Origin: Micavibrio sp. UBA7657
GTDB taxonomy: Bacteria; Pseudomonadota; Alphaproteobacteria; Micavibrionales; Micavibrionaceae
DNA length: 64,000 nucleotides
Direction: 5' to 3'
NCBI GenBank assembly: GCA_002483465.1
Contig: DLHX01000005.1
Coordinates: forward strand, 14,451-78,450
The notes under the pieces were generated by a model. That model was given only the letters and a program-made list of their open reading frames with translations. It ran no database searches and was not told where the DNA came from. Every line of letters begins with the position of its first letter. The stretch's first letter is position 1. The position numbers and the translations under genes are program-made. This document shows positions 7,419 to 15,330 of this stretch, in pieces.

Positions 7419-9239
7419 TTAAACCAGCTTTTTGTCGAATTTGTCTGCATCCGCCGACAGGATCATCTCGTTATGGGCTTTGCCCGAGGGGATCATGGGG
7501 AAGCAGTTTTCGCGCTGGTCGATGCGCACGTCCACCAATGTCACCTTGTCGGTTTTCATCATTTCCTTGATGACATCGTCCAGTTCCTGCGGCGTTTCGG
7601 CGCGGAGGCCAATGCCGCCGTAGGCTTCGGCCAGCTTCACGAAGTCGGGCAGCGAGTCGGTGTAGCTTTCGGAATAGCGCTCGCCGTGCAGGAGTTCCTG
7701 CCACTGGCGCACCATGCCCATCCACTGGTTGTTCATGATGAAGACCTTGACGGGCAGGCGGTATTGCACGGCGGTGCTCATTTCCTGGATGTTCATCAGG
7801 ATCGAGGCTTCGCCCGCGACGTCAATAACAAGCGCATCCTTGTGCGCCATCTGCGCGCCGATCGCGGCGGGCAGGCCGTAGCCCATGGTGCCGAGGCCGC
7901 CCGAGGTCATCCAGCGGTTCGGCTGGTCGAAGGGCAAGAACTGCGCAGCCCACATCTGGTGCTGGCCGACTTCGGTCGAGACATACGCATCGCGCGGGTC
8001 TTTGGAAATAAAATGCGCGAGGCGCTGCAGCGCGTATTGCGGCTTGATGATCTTGTCGCTGTTTTTATAGGCGAGGCAGTTCTGCCCGCGCCATTGATCG
8101 ATCTGCTTCCACCACTTTTTCAGCGCGGCTGAATCGGATTTGCAGCCCTTTGCGCGCCAGATCTGCAGCATGGCTTTCATGGCTTCGCCTGCATCGGCAA
8201 TCAGGCCGATATCGACAGGGACATTTTTATTGATCGAGCTCGGGTCGATGTCGATGTGGATTTTCACCGAGTTCGGCGAGAAGGCGTCGACGCGGCCCGT
8301 GACGCGGTCATCGAAGCGAGCGCCAATACAGATCATGACATCGCAATCATGCATCGCCCAGTTGGCTTCAAACGTGCCGTGCATGCCGAGCATGCCAAGC
8401 CATTCCTTGCCGGAGGCCGGGTAGGCACCGAGGCCCATCAATGTCGAGGTGACGGGGAAGCCGGTTTCGCGCACAAGCTCGCGCAGCAATTTCGACGCCT
8501 GCGGCCCTGCGTTGATGATGCCGCCGCCGGTATAGAAGACCGGTTTTTTCGCAGAAGCCATCAATTCAATCGCGGCCTCGATGCCGTCCATGTCAGGCAT
8601 GGTGCGCGGCTTGTAAGCGTGCTTCATGGAATCTTTCGCGGCTTTGTAATTGCCATCTGCGAACTGAATATCCTTTGGAATGTCGATGACGACCGGGCCG
8701 GGGCGGCCGGAACGCGCAACATGGAATCCTTCATGGATTGCGCCAGCGAGTTCGTTGACGTCCTTGACCAGCACGTTGTGTTTTGTGCAGGGGCGCGTGA
8801 TGCCGGTGGTGTCGGCCTCTTGAAAGGCATCGGTGCCGATCAAATGCGTGGGAACCTGTCCCGTGATGCAGACGACAGGAATGGAATCCATCAACGCGTC
8901 GGTGAGGCCGGTGACTGCGTTGGTCGCGCCGGGGCCGGAGGTGACGAGGAAGCAGCCGACTTTTCCTGTCGAGCGCGCGTATCCTTCCGCAGCATGGCTT
9001 GCGCCCTGTTCGTGGCGGACAAGGACGTGCTTGATGCGGTCCTTGTTTTTAAAGAGCTCGTCGTAAATCGGCAGAACTGCGCCGCCGGGATAGCCGAAAA
9101 TAACCTCGACGCCCTGTTCGATGAGGGCTTCGATCACCATTTCCGCGCCGGTCATTTTTTTCGCAGGGGCGGGCGTGGTTTTGCTCGCCGCCCTTTTGGC
9201 TTCGGTGGTGCTCATGTTCAAGGTCTTTCTCTTCTTCAT
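7419..9239 (-). CDS. ilvB: Acetolactate synthase large (catalytic) subunit
   Basis: Thiamine-diphosphate enzyme joining two pyruvates, or pyruvate and 2-ketobutyrate: the first common step of branched-chain amino acid synthesis. The 606 residues show the N-terminal ThDP domain with the catalytic glutamate E77 in VRHEQGASHAAEGYARSTG, a central FAD domain, and the C-terminal ThDP domain. The Mg-binding motif there reads AGEASILMNIQE, where GDGS or GDAS is commoner. The N-terminal 28 residues are a Lys/Ala-rich extension. A second ATG at 9215 is possible. Expression should be set by the leader peptide and terminator just upstream (9271-9397). Also called ilvI in some genomes. Confidence 0.96.
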   Translation of the reverse strand: MKKRKTLNMSTTEAKRAASKTTPAPAKKMTGAEMVIEALIEQGVEVIFGYPGGAVLPIYDELFKNKDRIKHVLVRHEQGASHAAEGYARSTGKVGCFLVTSGPGATNAVTGLTDALMDSIPVVCITGQVPTHLIGTDAFQEADTTGITRPCTKHNVLVKDVNELAGAIHEGFHVARSGRPGPVVIDIPKDIQFADGNYKAAKDSMKHAYKPRTMPDMDGIEAAIELMASAKKPVFYTGGGIINAGPQASKLLRELVRETGFPVTSTLMGLGAYPASGKEWLGMLGMHGTFEANWAMHDCDVMICIGARFDDRVTGRVDAFSPNSVKIHIDIDPSSINKNVPVDIGLIADAGEAMKAMLQIWRAKGCKSDSAALKKWWKQIDQWRGQNCLAYKNSDKIIKPQYALQRLAHFISKDPRDAYVSTEVGQHQMWAAQFLPFDQPNRWMTSGGLGTMGYGLPAAIGAQMAHKDALVIDVAGEASILMNIQEMSTAVQYRLPVKVFIMNNQWMGMVRQWQELLHGERYSESYTDSLPDFVKLAEAYGGIGLRAETPQELDDVIKEMMKTDKVTLVDVRIDQRENCFPMIPSGKAHNEMILSADADKFDKKLV

Positions 9240-9270
9240 GGTTCAATCTTTTACATGTATTTCCGGCAAT

Positions 9271-9301
9271 AAAAAACCCCGGATTTTGGTCCGGGGCGCT
9301 G
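9271..9301 (-). terminator. ilvB attenuator: intrinsic terminator
   Basis: On the minus strand CCCCGGA-CCAAAA-TCCGGGG (9296-9277) is followed by six T. It sits between the leader peptide and ilvB. The bases CAGCGCC (9301-9295), overlapping the 5' arm by two bases, are complementary to GGCGCTG within the leader peptide gene (9338-9332), giving an antiterminator. Confidence 0.85.
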
Positions 9302-9325
9302 GTGGGTTACTGGCATAAAAGCCCG

Positions 9326-9397
9326 TTACCGCAGCGCCTCCGTAAGAAGTACCACAAGTACAAGGTTGTTCAGGCCGATGTTCAATGTCTTGGTCAT
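9326..9397 (-). CDS. ilvB leader peptide (attenuation)
   Basis: A 23-codon reading frame, ATG to TAA, whose residues 12-18 read LVLVVLL; in all, 11 of 23 residues are Leu, Val or Ile. It lies 24 bases before an intrinsic terminator and 86 bases before ilvB. When leucyl- or valyl-tRNA is short, a ribosome stalled here would free GGCGCTG (codons 20-22) to pair with CAGCGCC and break the terminator. There is no good ribosome site. A TTGCCA-17-TAAAAA promoter (9433-9405, minus) would place the transcript start almost at the ATG, so the peptide may be read from a leaderless message. Built by eye; not tested. Confidence 0.8.
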   Translation of the reverse strand: MTKTLNIGLNNLVLVVLLTEALR

Positions 9398-9404
9398 GGG
9401 GTTG

Positions 9405-9433
9405 TTTTTACCGGGTCAGGCCGGAATTGGCAA
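9405..9433 (-). promoter_or_regulatory. Candidate promoter of the ilvB leader
   Basis: TTGCCA (9433-9428), 17 bases, TAAAAA (9410-9405). It lies across the stop codon of the upstream gene. The -10 is a poor match, so confidence is low; read-through from the upstream genes is the alternative. Confidence 0.3.
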
Positions 9434-9931
9434 GCTATTTATCATTATCAGTCTCTTAGGGCGGCCGGTTTCCGTCACTTGAGATGGATCTGCGGGCGCA
9501 GATTCCACCATGGTTTCGTTTATGTTGTTTTTAGCCGCTTCGCTATTGCCGTTGAGCGCCTGGATGAATTTTTCACGAACGCGCGGTTTGAAATCAAGCA
9601 CGTCTATAAAATCCTGTTGTCTAACCCGGATCTTGTAATCTTGGTTGTTTGCGGTGAAGCCGCTGGGCGATTGATCATCCCGCTCATATTTTACATCTTT
9701 GCAATTATAAACTTTTTCCCCATCTTCATAGCTTATATCGCCGTATTGTTCCGCCATAACTTCGAATGCGCATCCCTCAACGACTTGCTCTACTTCCTGG
9801 ATGGCGCTTTCATTAAAATGCATTCGCCCCAGATTTCTTTTCATGCGCGGCCAGAATAAAGAATTTCTCGCATTTTGCGGGAAAACTGCGTCGGTGATAG
9901 CTTTTGCGGTCAATGAGAAGTATTGGGTCAT
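9416..9931 (-). CDS. Hypothetical protein
   Basis: A 171-residue soluble protein without a recognised domain. A short N-terminal hydrophobic stretch is too weak for a signal peptide. The middle is acidic and charged (EVMAEQYGDISYEDGEKV), and the last 50 residues look disordered. Its ATG lies two bases after the stop of the gene at 9934-10254, without its own ribosome site, so the two are probably translationally coupled. Both are more AT-rich than the surrounding housekeeping genes and sit between miaA and ilvB, a place where many alphaproteobacteria have no extra genes; this pair may be a recent insertion. Function unknown. Confidence 0.6.
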   Translation of the reverse strand: MTQYFSLTAKAITDAVFPQNARNSLFWPRMKRNLGRMHFNESAIQEVEQVVEGCAFEVMAEQYGDISYEDGEKVYNCKDVKYERDDQSPSGFTANNQDYKIRVRQQDFIDVLDFKPRVREKFIQALNGNSEAAKNNINETMVESAPADPSQVTETGRPKRLIMINSLPIPA

Positions 9932-9933
9932 GG

Positions 9934-10254
9934 CTATTTCATAGCGTGTTCGAGAGGCTGAGTTTTAAAAATATGCTCATTGCCTTTTACTCTTGTTCTG
10001 ATGCTTTTGCAAAAATCATCGTAAACATTCGTGGGGGTTTTCGGCTCGCCATTCGGATATTTGCCGCCGGGGAGGATGCGCTCCTCGCGGGCACACGAGA
10101 GGAGATTGTCTGCAATTATGATGGCTTCCGCATTAAAGCCGGCTTCTTTCATCTTGTTATAACGTTCCCGGATGGGGCGCACTTCCGCGTGAAAGCACGT
10201 GGCTGTGCCGGCCCTATCGTAAAAGGCGTCGATGATTGTCTCGCTGGTATCCAT
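9934..10254 (-). CDS. Hypothetical protein
   Basis: A 106-residue protein starting MDTSETIIDAFYDRAGTA. The frame stays open upstream into miaA, but that longer version is low-complexity basic sequence overlapping miaA on another frame, so I take the ATG at 10254. The protein is charged and probably soluble, with a helical centre (VRPIRERYNKMKEAGFNAE) and two cysteines. No family is recognised. It is followed after two bases by the gene at 9416-9931, forming a likely two-gene unit. Function unknown. Confidence 0.6.
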   Translation of the reverse strand: MDTSETIIDAFYDRAGTATCFHAEVRPIRERYNKMKEAGFNAEAIIIADNLLSCAREERILPGGKYPNGEPKTPTNVYDDFCKSIRTRVKGNEHIFKTQPLEHAMK

Positions 10255-10324
10255 TGGGGTGCCTATTAAATTGTTCTGATTTATATGAGCGATATATTTA
10301 CATAAATATAAAAAGCCTGTCAAG

Positions 10325-11206
10325 TTAAAGCTGGTTCTTAAACCAGGTGACCTGTCTTTTTGCGTATTGGCGGGTTTCGGTCTGGGCAAGGGTTGTGGCC
10401 TGTTCCCTGCTGATTTTCCCGGCCAGGAAAGCACGCAGATGGGCAAAACCGAGCGCTTTGGCCAGCAGGGGGTTTGCCGGGATTTCGCCGCTGTCGAGCC
10501 GGGCCGAGAAATCTTCGACTTCCTCCAGCGCGCCATTGTCTAGCATCCGGTTGAAGCGCATATCGCAGCGGCGGTAAAGCTCTTCGCGCTCCGGGATGAT
10601 TTTGTGAATTTCAAAATTCCAGTTTTCCGGCGGCGCGTTTTTGGATTCTTTCTGCCAGTCGGAGAGTTTTTTTCCGGTTGCCTCGAACACTTCCCAGGCG
10701 CGGACGATGCGGGCGGTGTGTTCGGGGTGAAAGCGCGCAGCGGATTCGGGGTCGCGTTTTTTTAGTTCCTCATGCATGGCCGCCGTGCCGATTTCTTCCT
10801 GCCGCGCGTTCGCGCGCTCGCGGATTTCCGGCGGCGTTTCAGGAATGGGCGAAAGGCCTTCCATCAATGTTTTGATATACATGCCGTTGCCGCCGCAGAT
10901 GATCGGTGTCTGTCCGTTTTCAATTGCCGTTTTGATTTCGTGCGTTGCCAGCGCCTGCCAGATTCCGGCGGAGCAGGGTTCGGCGGGTTGCAGGATGCCG
11001 TAAAGAACGTGCGGCACCTCGCGCTTGTCCTGCTCTGTGGGCTGTGCGGTGAGAACATGCAGGCCGTCATAAATCTGCATGGAATCGCAATTGATGACGA
11101 CGCCGTTCAGTTTCTTTGCGAGACCGAGCGCGAAGGCCGATTTGCCGCCGGCCGTCGGGCCGGCAACGATGTGAATAGTGACCGGAGCGCCGCGATTACT
11201 GCTCAA
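10325..11206 (-). CDS. miaA: tRNA dimethylallyltransferase
   Basis: Adds a dimethylallyl group to A37 of tRNAs that read codons starting with U. The 293 residues carry the P-loop GPTAGGKSA at residues 16-24, the CDSMQIYDGL substrate motif, the GGNGMYI motif and the C-terminal RQYAKRQVTWFKNQ segment of the family. The gene start overlaps the end of the degP-like gene by 11 bases, so it is the last member of the hflK-hflC-DUF2065-degP-miaA run. In enterobacteria miaA and hflKC are also neighbours, which supports the assignment. Confidence 0.95.
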   Translation of the reverse strand: MSSNRGAPVTIHIVAGPTAGGKSAFALGLAKKLNGVVINCDSMQIYDGLHVLTAQPTEQDKREVPHVLYGILQPAEPCSAGIWQALATHEIKTAIENGQTPIICGGNGMYIKTLMEGLSPIPETPPEIRERANARQEEIGTAAMHEELKKRDPESAARFHPEHTARIVRAWEVFEATGKKLSDWQKESKNAPPENWNFEIHKIIPEREELYRRCDMRFNRMLDNGALEEVEDFSARLDSGEIPANPLLAKALGFAHLRAFLAGKISREQATTLAQTETRQYAKRQVTWFKNQL

Positions 11207-12722
11207 TCTGCGGCTTTTCTTTTTCCGGCGCGACCTTGGATTTCTTTTCCTCGAGCTTCAGTGCGACAAAGCGTACGTCGCCTTCGCGGTTCAGAAGCAG
11301 GAGAACCGACGTGCGCTTGTTCTGAATCGCCTTGCTGACGATCTCGGACACTTTCTGCGGGTCTTTCACGGCCTGCTGGTTGATTTCGACGACGACATCG
11401 CCGGGCAGCAAACCTTTTTCTGCTGCTTCGGACATGTCGGCGACCCCGGTTACGACCACGCCATCCACGTTGCCGGGGATCAGATAGTCTTGTCTCAGCG
11501 TGTCGGACATCGCGGAGAGCGTCAGGCCGACAGAGTCAATCTTTTCGCCCTTGGCTTCGGAACGCGGCGCGCCGCTTTCGAGCAGGCCGTCTTCCTCGGC
11601 TTTTTCAAGTTCGCCAACTTTGACTTTCGTCGTGGCTTTCTTGCCGTCACGCCAATAGGTTAGCGTGCTGTCGGCGCCGATCGTCGTTTCCGCGACGAGG
11701 CGCGGAAGCTGGCGCATGGCGGAGAGTTTTTCGCCGTTGAAGCTCAGGATGATGTCACCCGGTTGCAGGCCTGCGGCTTCCGCGGGGCCCTTGGGTGTGA
11801 TGCTGGCGACCAGCGCGCCTTCGGCGTGCGGGAGGCCGAGGCTTTCGGCGATTTCAGGCGTGACGCTCTGGATACGAACGCCGAGCCAGCCGCGACGTGT
11901 GCGGCCAAATTCGACGATTTGCTTAACCACCGGCGCGGCAAGCGCGGAAGGGATTGCAAAGCCGATTCCGACCGAGCCTCCGGAGGGGCTGAAGATCGCG
12001 GTGTTGATGCCGATAACTTCGCCCTTCAGGTTGAACATCGGGCCGCCGGAATTGCCGCGGTTGATCGATGCGTCGGTCTGGAGGAAATCATCGTAGGGTC
12101 CGGAATTGATATCACGCGCGCGGGCGGAGATGATGCCTGCGGTGACGGTGCCGCCGAGTCCGAACGGATTTCCGATCGCGACAACCCAGTCGCCGACGCG
12201 CAGTACATCGCTGTCGCCGAATTTAAGCGCGGTGAGTTTTTTCTTGGTGTCGACCTTGATGACGGCGAGATCGGTTTTTTCGTCGCGGCCAATGACTTCG
12301 GCGGTGACGGTTTCATCATCGTTGAAAGTAACGCGGACTTCTTCGGCGTCGCGGACGACGTGGTTGTTGGTGACGATCAGACCTTTTTCGGCGTCAACAA
12401 CGAAGCCGGAGCCGAGCGAGGCCTGCGGCGTCAGCGGCGCGCCGTTACCGCGTTTCTGCATGAACTCTTCAAAGAAATCTTCGAACGGCGAGCCGGGCGG
12501 GAATTGCGGCATCTCGGGATAATCTTCGGGCGCTTCCATTTTCTGGGTCGAGGAAATATTGACCACCGCCGGGAGAAGCGGCGCCACGAGATCGGCAAAG
12601 CTGCCGGGTGCGTCGGCCGCGAGCGGGCTTTTGGGTTGTTCTTGTACGGCGGCGGCGGCGTATCCGATACCTGTAACGGCCATAACGAACGCAGCGAGTG
12701 CGGTGACAAGTTTATTGCGCAT
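11196..12722 (-). CDS. degP: Do-family periplasmic serine protease (DegP/MucD type)
   Basis: A 508-residue HtrA protease. The signal peptide spans about residues 1-25 (LVTALAAFVMAVTGIGYA). The catalytic triad is visible as H121 (TNNHVV), D151 (KTDLAVI) and S225 (GNSGGPMF). Two PDZ domains follow, about residues 290-370 and 400-485. It degrades or refolds damaged envelope proteins. The C-terminal tail is Lys/Glu-rich. It lies downstream of hflK, hflC and a DUF2065 gene and overlaps miaA, the usual alphaproteobacterial order. degP, degQ and mucD cannot be separated by sequence alone. Confidence 0.93.
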   Translation of the reverse strand: MRNKLVTALAAFVMAVTGIGYAAAAVQEQPKSPLAADAPGSFADLVAPLLPAVVNISSTQKMEAPEDYPEMPQFPPGSPFEDFFEEFMQKRGNGAPLTPQASLGSGFVVDAEKGLIVTNNHVVRDAEEVRVTFNDDETVTAEVIGRDEKTDLAVIKVDTKKKLTALKFGDSDVLRVGDWVVAIGNPFGLGGTVTAGIISARARDINSGPYDDFLQTDASINRGNSGGPMFNLKGEVIGINTAIFSPSGGSVGIGFAIPSALAAPVVKQIVEFGRTRRGWLGVRIQSVTPEIAESLGLPHAEGALVASITPKGPAEAAGLQPGDIILSFNGEKLSAMRQLPRLVAETTIGADSTLTYWRDGKKATTKVKVGELEKAEEDGLLESGAPRSEAKGEKIDSVGLTLSAMSDTLRQDYLIPGNVDGVVVTGVADMSEAAEKGLLPGDVVVEINQQAVKDPQKVSEIVSKAIQNKRTSVLLLLNREGDVRFVALKLEEKKSKVAPEKEKPQIEQ

Positions 12723-12790
12723 AAGGGAGGGTCCTCTGTTACCAGTTGCAGCAGTAAAATAGGCCTGCCCATGGACGCGGTCAACAGCGG

Positions 12791-13000
12791 TTAAATCGTG
12801 TGGAATGTCTTTAATATATAGATGGCCAGGATGCCCAGGGACGCCATAAGCAGGCCGAATATGCGGAGCGGCTGGGTCGGCATGGACAGGGCCATTGCCA
12901 TAAGTTTTTTAATATGGTCGGGGAAAAGGGCGTAGATCAGGCCCTCGATGACGAAGACCAGGGAGAAAGCTGTGAGAAGCGTGAGCGTGAAGGGCGGCAT
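12791..13000 (-). CDS. DUF2065 small membrane protein
   Basis: A 69-residue protein with two membrane helices (LTLLTAFSLVFVIEGLIYAL and FGLLMASLGILAIYIL) joined by a short loop with PDHIKKLM. This is the DUF2065 (YjeT) pattern, which in many proteobacteria sits next to hflC. Here it is 14 bases after hflC and 68 bases before degP on the same strand. Role unknown; the constant linkage suggests a part in the HflKC/FtsH quality-control system. Confidence 0.85.
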   Translation of the reverse strand: MPPFTLTLLTAFSLVFVIEGLIYALFPDHIKKLMAMALSMPTQPLRIFGLLMASLGILAIYILKTFHTI

Positions 13001-13014
13001 GGCGCGTCAGCCCG

Positions 13015-14064
13015 TCACGGGCTGCTGGCCGGGCCGCTGGTGTGATCCTGGAAGTAGCGGAAGAAATCGCTCCCCGGCGAGAGGATGAGCCGGGTTTCAG
13101 GATCGGCCAACGTGGTCCTGTAGGCTTCCATCGAGCGCATGAAGCCGTAGAAATCCTTGTCCTTGTTAAAGGCGTCGGCGTAAATCTTGATCGCGTCCTT
13201 GTCGCCCTGGCCTTTGACCATCTGCGCGTCGCGGCTGGCTTCGGCGAGGAGAACGGTGCGGTCTTTTTCGGCGGTGGAGCGGATTTCGAGCGCGCGCTGT
13301 TCGCCTTTGGCGCGGGTTTCGGTCGCGCGTTCCTTGAGGTCGGAAATCATCCGGCGCACGGTGGAGGTGCGGAGGTCGGCGGTGAGATCGGCGCGAACGA
13401 TGCGGACGTCAACGATTTCGATGCCGAGGCTGTCCTGCGTGATTTTCAGATTCACGCGCCTTTTGATTTCTTCCATGATCGCCTCACGTTCGGAAGAGAG
13501 AAGCGCCTGCAACGTCACGCTGCCGAGCACGCCGCGCGTTGCGTCGTTGAGGATGCTCTCCAGGCGTTGGTCGGCGTTAGCCGTGGTGCGCAGGGTTTTC
13601 AGAAATTGCAGGGGGTCGTTGATTTTATAACGCGCGAATGTATCGGCGATAATCGGCTCGCCGCTGACATTCTGGATTTCCGGGGCCTCGACAGGCGCGC
13701 CGGGATCAATCGTTTCGCCGGGAATTGCCTCAAGCGGCGTGGGTTCGGGCTCGATGCCTTCGGCTTTTTGTGCAGGCGTCAGCTTGTAATGCTGCAGGCT
13801 CGAGCTGGCGATGACGACCTGCTCGGGGGGCGGATCGACGGAGAGAATGCGGCGGTCGAAATAGCGTACTTCCTGCACCAGCGGAATTTTGAAATGGAGG
13901 CCCGGGCCTTTTGTAAAAGTGGATAAATCGTTCGGGTTGCCGATGGGCTGGCCGAGCTGGAGGACGACGGCCTGTTCACGCTGGTCGACGATGAACAGCG
14001 ATTGCGAAGCGCCGATCAGGACAGCGGCGAGAACTAATAACAATGCTATGGATGTCTTGCTCAT
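13015..14064 (-). CDS. hflC: HflC, SPFH-domain regulator of FtsH, with an extra loop
   Basis: Partner of HflK in the membrane ring that encloses and modulates the FtsH protease. The 349 residues begin with one membrane anchor (IALLLVLAAVLIGAS), followed by the periplasmic SPFH domain (VDQREQAVVLQLGQ). A Pro/Glu-rich insertion of about 50 residues (roughly 85-136, including EPEPTPLEAIPGETIDPGAP) interrupts the SPFH domain just before DTFARYKINDPLQF; I know of no equivalent in the enterobacterial protein. The long C-terminal helix with repeated ETRAKGEQRALEIRS is normal. The start overlaps the hflK stop by four bases. Confidence 0.93.
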   Translation of the reverse strand: MSKTSIALLLVLAAVLIGASQSLFIVDQREQAVVLQLGQPIGNPNDLSTFTKGPGLHFKIPLVQEVRYFDRRILSVDPPPEQVVIASSSLQHYKLTPAQKAEGIEPEPTPLEAIPGETIDPGAPVEAPEIQNVSGEPIIADTFARYKINDPLQFLKTLRTTANADQRLESILNDATRGVLGSVTLQALLSSEREAIMEEIKRRVNLKITQDSLGIEIVDVRIVRADLTADLRTSTVRRMISDLKERATETRAKGEQRALEIRSTAEKDRTVLLAEASRDAQMVKGQGDKDAIKIYADAFNKDKDFYGFMRSMEAYRTTLADPETRLILSPGSDFFRYFQDHTSGPASSP

Positions 14065-15239
14065 TGCGCGAGTCCTTCGGGTGAGGCCGGGTTTTCGGGC
14101 TTCGGCGCGGCGCGCACGGATGATTTATTAAGTTCGTTCAGCGGCAAATAAGGCACAACGCCGGAGCCGCCGTCTTTGTCGAGAATGATTTTCTGCGCGT
14201 TTTTCAGCACTTCTTCCATGGTCTCGATATAAATACGCTCTTTCGTCACGTCCTTGCCGCCGAGATAGGCCGCGTAGACGGAATTGAAACGGTCGGCGTC
14301 GCCGTTCGCCTTGGCGATCACGGATTGCTTGTAACCTTCGGCCTCACGGTTCATCTGCGTGGCGAGACCGCGTGCCTTGGGAAGAATATCTTCACGGTAG
14401 GCTTCGGCGCGGTTCTGCACGTCTTCGGCGTCCTGCTTGGCGGACTGGACATCCTGGAACGCGTCCTGAACATCCGGGTGCACTTCGGCCTTCTTGATCA
14501 GGACCTGCGAGATCGTGACGCCTGACCTATACTCATCAAGATTTTGCTGGATGATCGCCTTGGTTTTTGCTGCGACTTCCTCGCGCTTGTTGGTGATGAT
14601 CGGGAACATTTCGGTCTGGCCGACGATATCGCGGATCGCGGACTGCGCGACCTGCTTGATGGTGTTTTCCTGGTCCTCGATGTTGAAGACGAAATCCTCG
14701 GCGGATTTGATGCTCCACTGCAGCACGATGTTCAGGTCGACGATGTTGCGGTCGGCGGTCAGCATCAGGCTTTCCTCGGGAAGGTCGCGCTGGCCGCGCT
14801 CGCCGGTGCGGTCATAGGCTTCGGTGAAGCCGATATTCATCGAGCGCAGTTCGTTGACCTTGACGGTTTCCGCCGTTTCGATCGGCGCGGGGAAGTGATA
14901 GCCGAGACCTTCCTTGTCGGCGGTGCGCGACCAGGCGCCGAAGCGCTGGATCACGACGTTGTCGCCGGGATTAACGATGAAGAAGCCGCTGGCCAGCCAT
15001 AGGGCGCCCACCGCAAGTATGATAATTCCGATAATGCTCAAGGAGTTGAATTCACCGGGCATGACGCTGCGGAAATTGGCCTGCGCGCGGCGCAGCATTT
15101 CATCAATATCCGGGGGTTCGTTACCGCCACCGCCGGGAGGTCTCTGGCCGCCGCCACCGCCCCATGCGCCGCGATCATCGTTTCCGGGCTTGCCCCAGGG
15201 GTTTTTTCTTTTATTGTCGGGTTTATCGTCCCAGCCCAT
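14061..15239 (-). CDS. hflK: HflK, SPFH-domain regulator of FtsH
   Basis: A 392-residue partner of HflC. The N-terminal 45 residues are a Gly/Pro/Asp-rich cytoplasmic tail (RGAWGGGGGQRPPGGGG), as in other HflK proteins. The membrane helix is at about 67-89 (LSIIGIIILAVGALWLASGF), and the SPFH domain then starts at NPGDNVVIQRFGAW. A helical C-terminal region with QDAEDVQNRAEAYRED follows. First gene of the minus-strand run to miaA; divergent from mrp with 91 bases between the starts. Together the HflKC ring restrains FtsH digestion of membrane proteins. Confidence 0.94.
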   Translation of the reverse strand: MGWDDKPDNKRKNPWGKPGNDDRGAWGGGGGQRPPGGGGNEPPDIDEMLRRAQANFRSVMPGEFNSLSIIGIIILAVGALWLASGFFIVNPGDNVVIQRFGAWSRTADKEGLGYHFPAPIETAETVKVNELRSMNIGFTEAYDRTGERGQRDLPEESLMLTADRNIVDLNIVLQWSIKSAEDFVFNIEDQENTIKQVAQSAIRDIVGQTEMFPIITNKREEVAAKTKAIIQQNLDEYRSGVTISQVLIKKAEVHPDVQDAFQDVQSAKQDAEDVQNRAEAYREDILPKARGLATQMNREAEGYKQSVIAKANGDADRFNSVYAAYLGGKDVTKERIYIETMEEVLKNAQKIILDKDGGSGVVPYLPLNELNKSSVRAAPKPENPASPEGLAQ

Positions 15240-15330
15240 GATTTTCGCGCTCGAATCTCTATTTTGCGTGTTTGCTTTTTAGCGGTTATAAGAATATCTC
15301 TTTCGCTCAGGAAAGCAAGGATAACGGGCC

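Noticed and set aside
7800..7850. GEAS instead of GDGS in the ThDP motif of ilvB as a sign of inactivity
   Set aside because: Glu can still bind Mg, the rest of the site is intact, and I recall similar variants in alphaproteobacterial acetolactate synthases.
8256..9272. Plus-strand open frame of 338 codons
   Set aside because: Antisense to ilvB; the GC-rich third positions of the real gene keep the opposite frame open. The same applies to 13042-13926 (opposite hflC) and 15307-16233 (opposite mrp).
10255..10536. Upstream extension of the 9934 gene
   Set aside because: It overlaps miaA on another frame and is a basic, proline-rich shadow.
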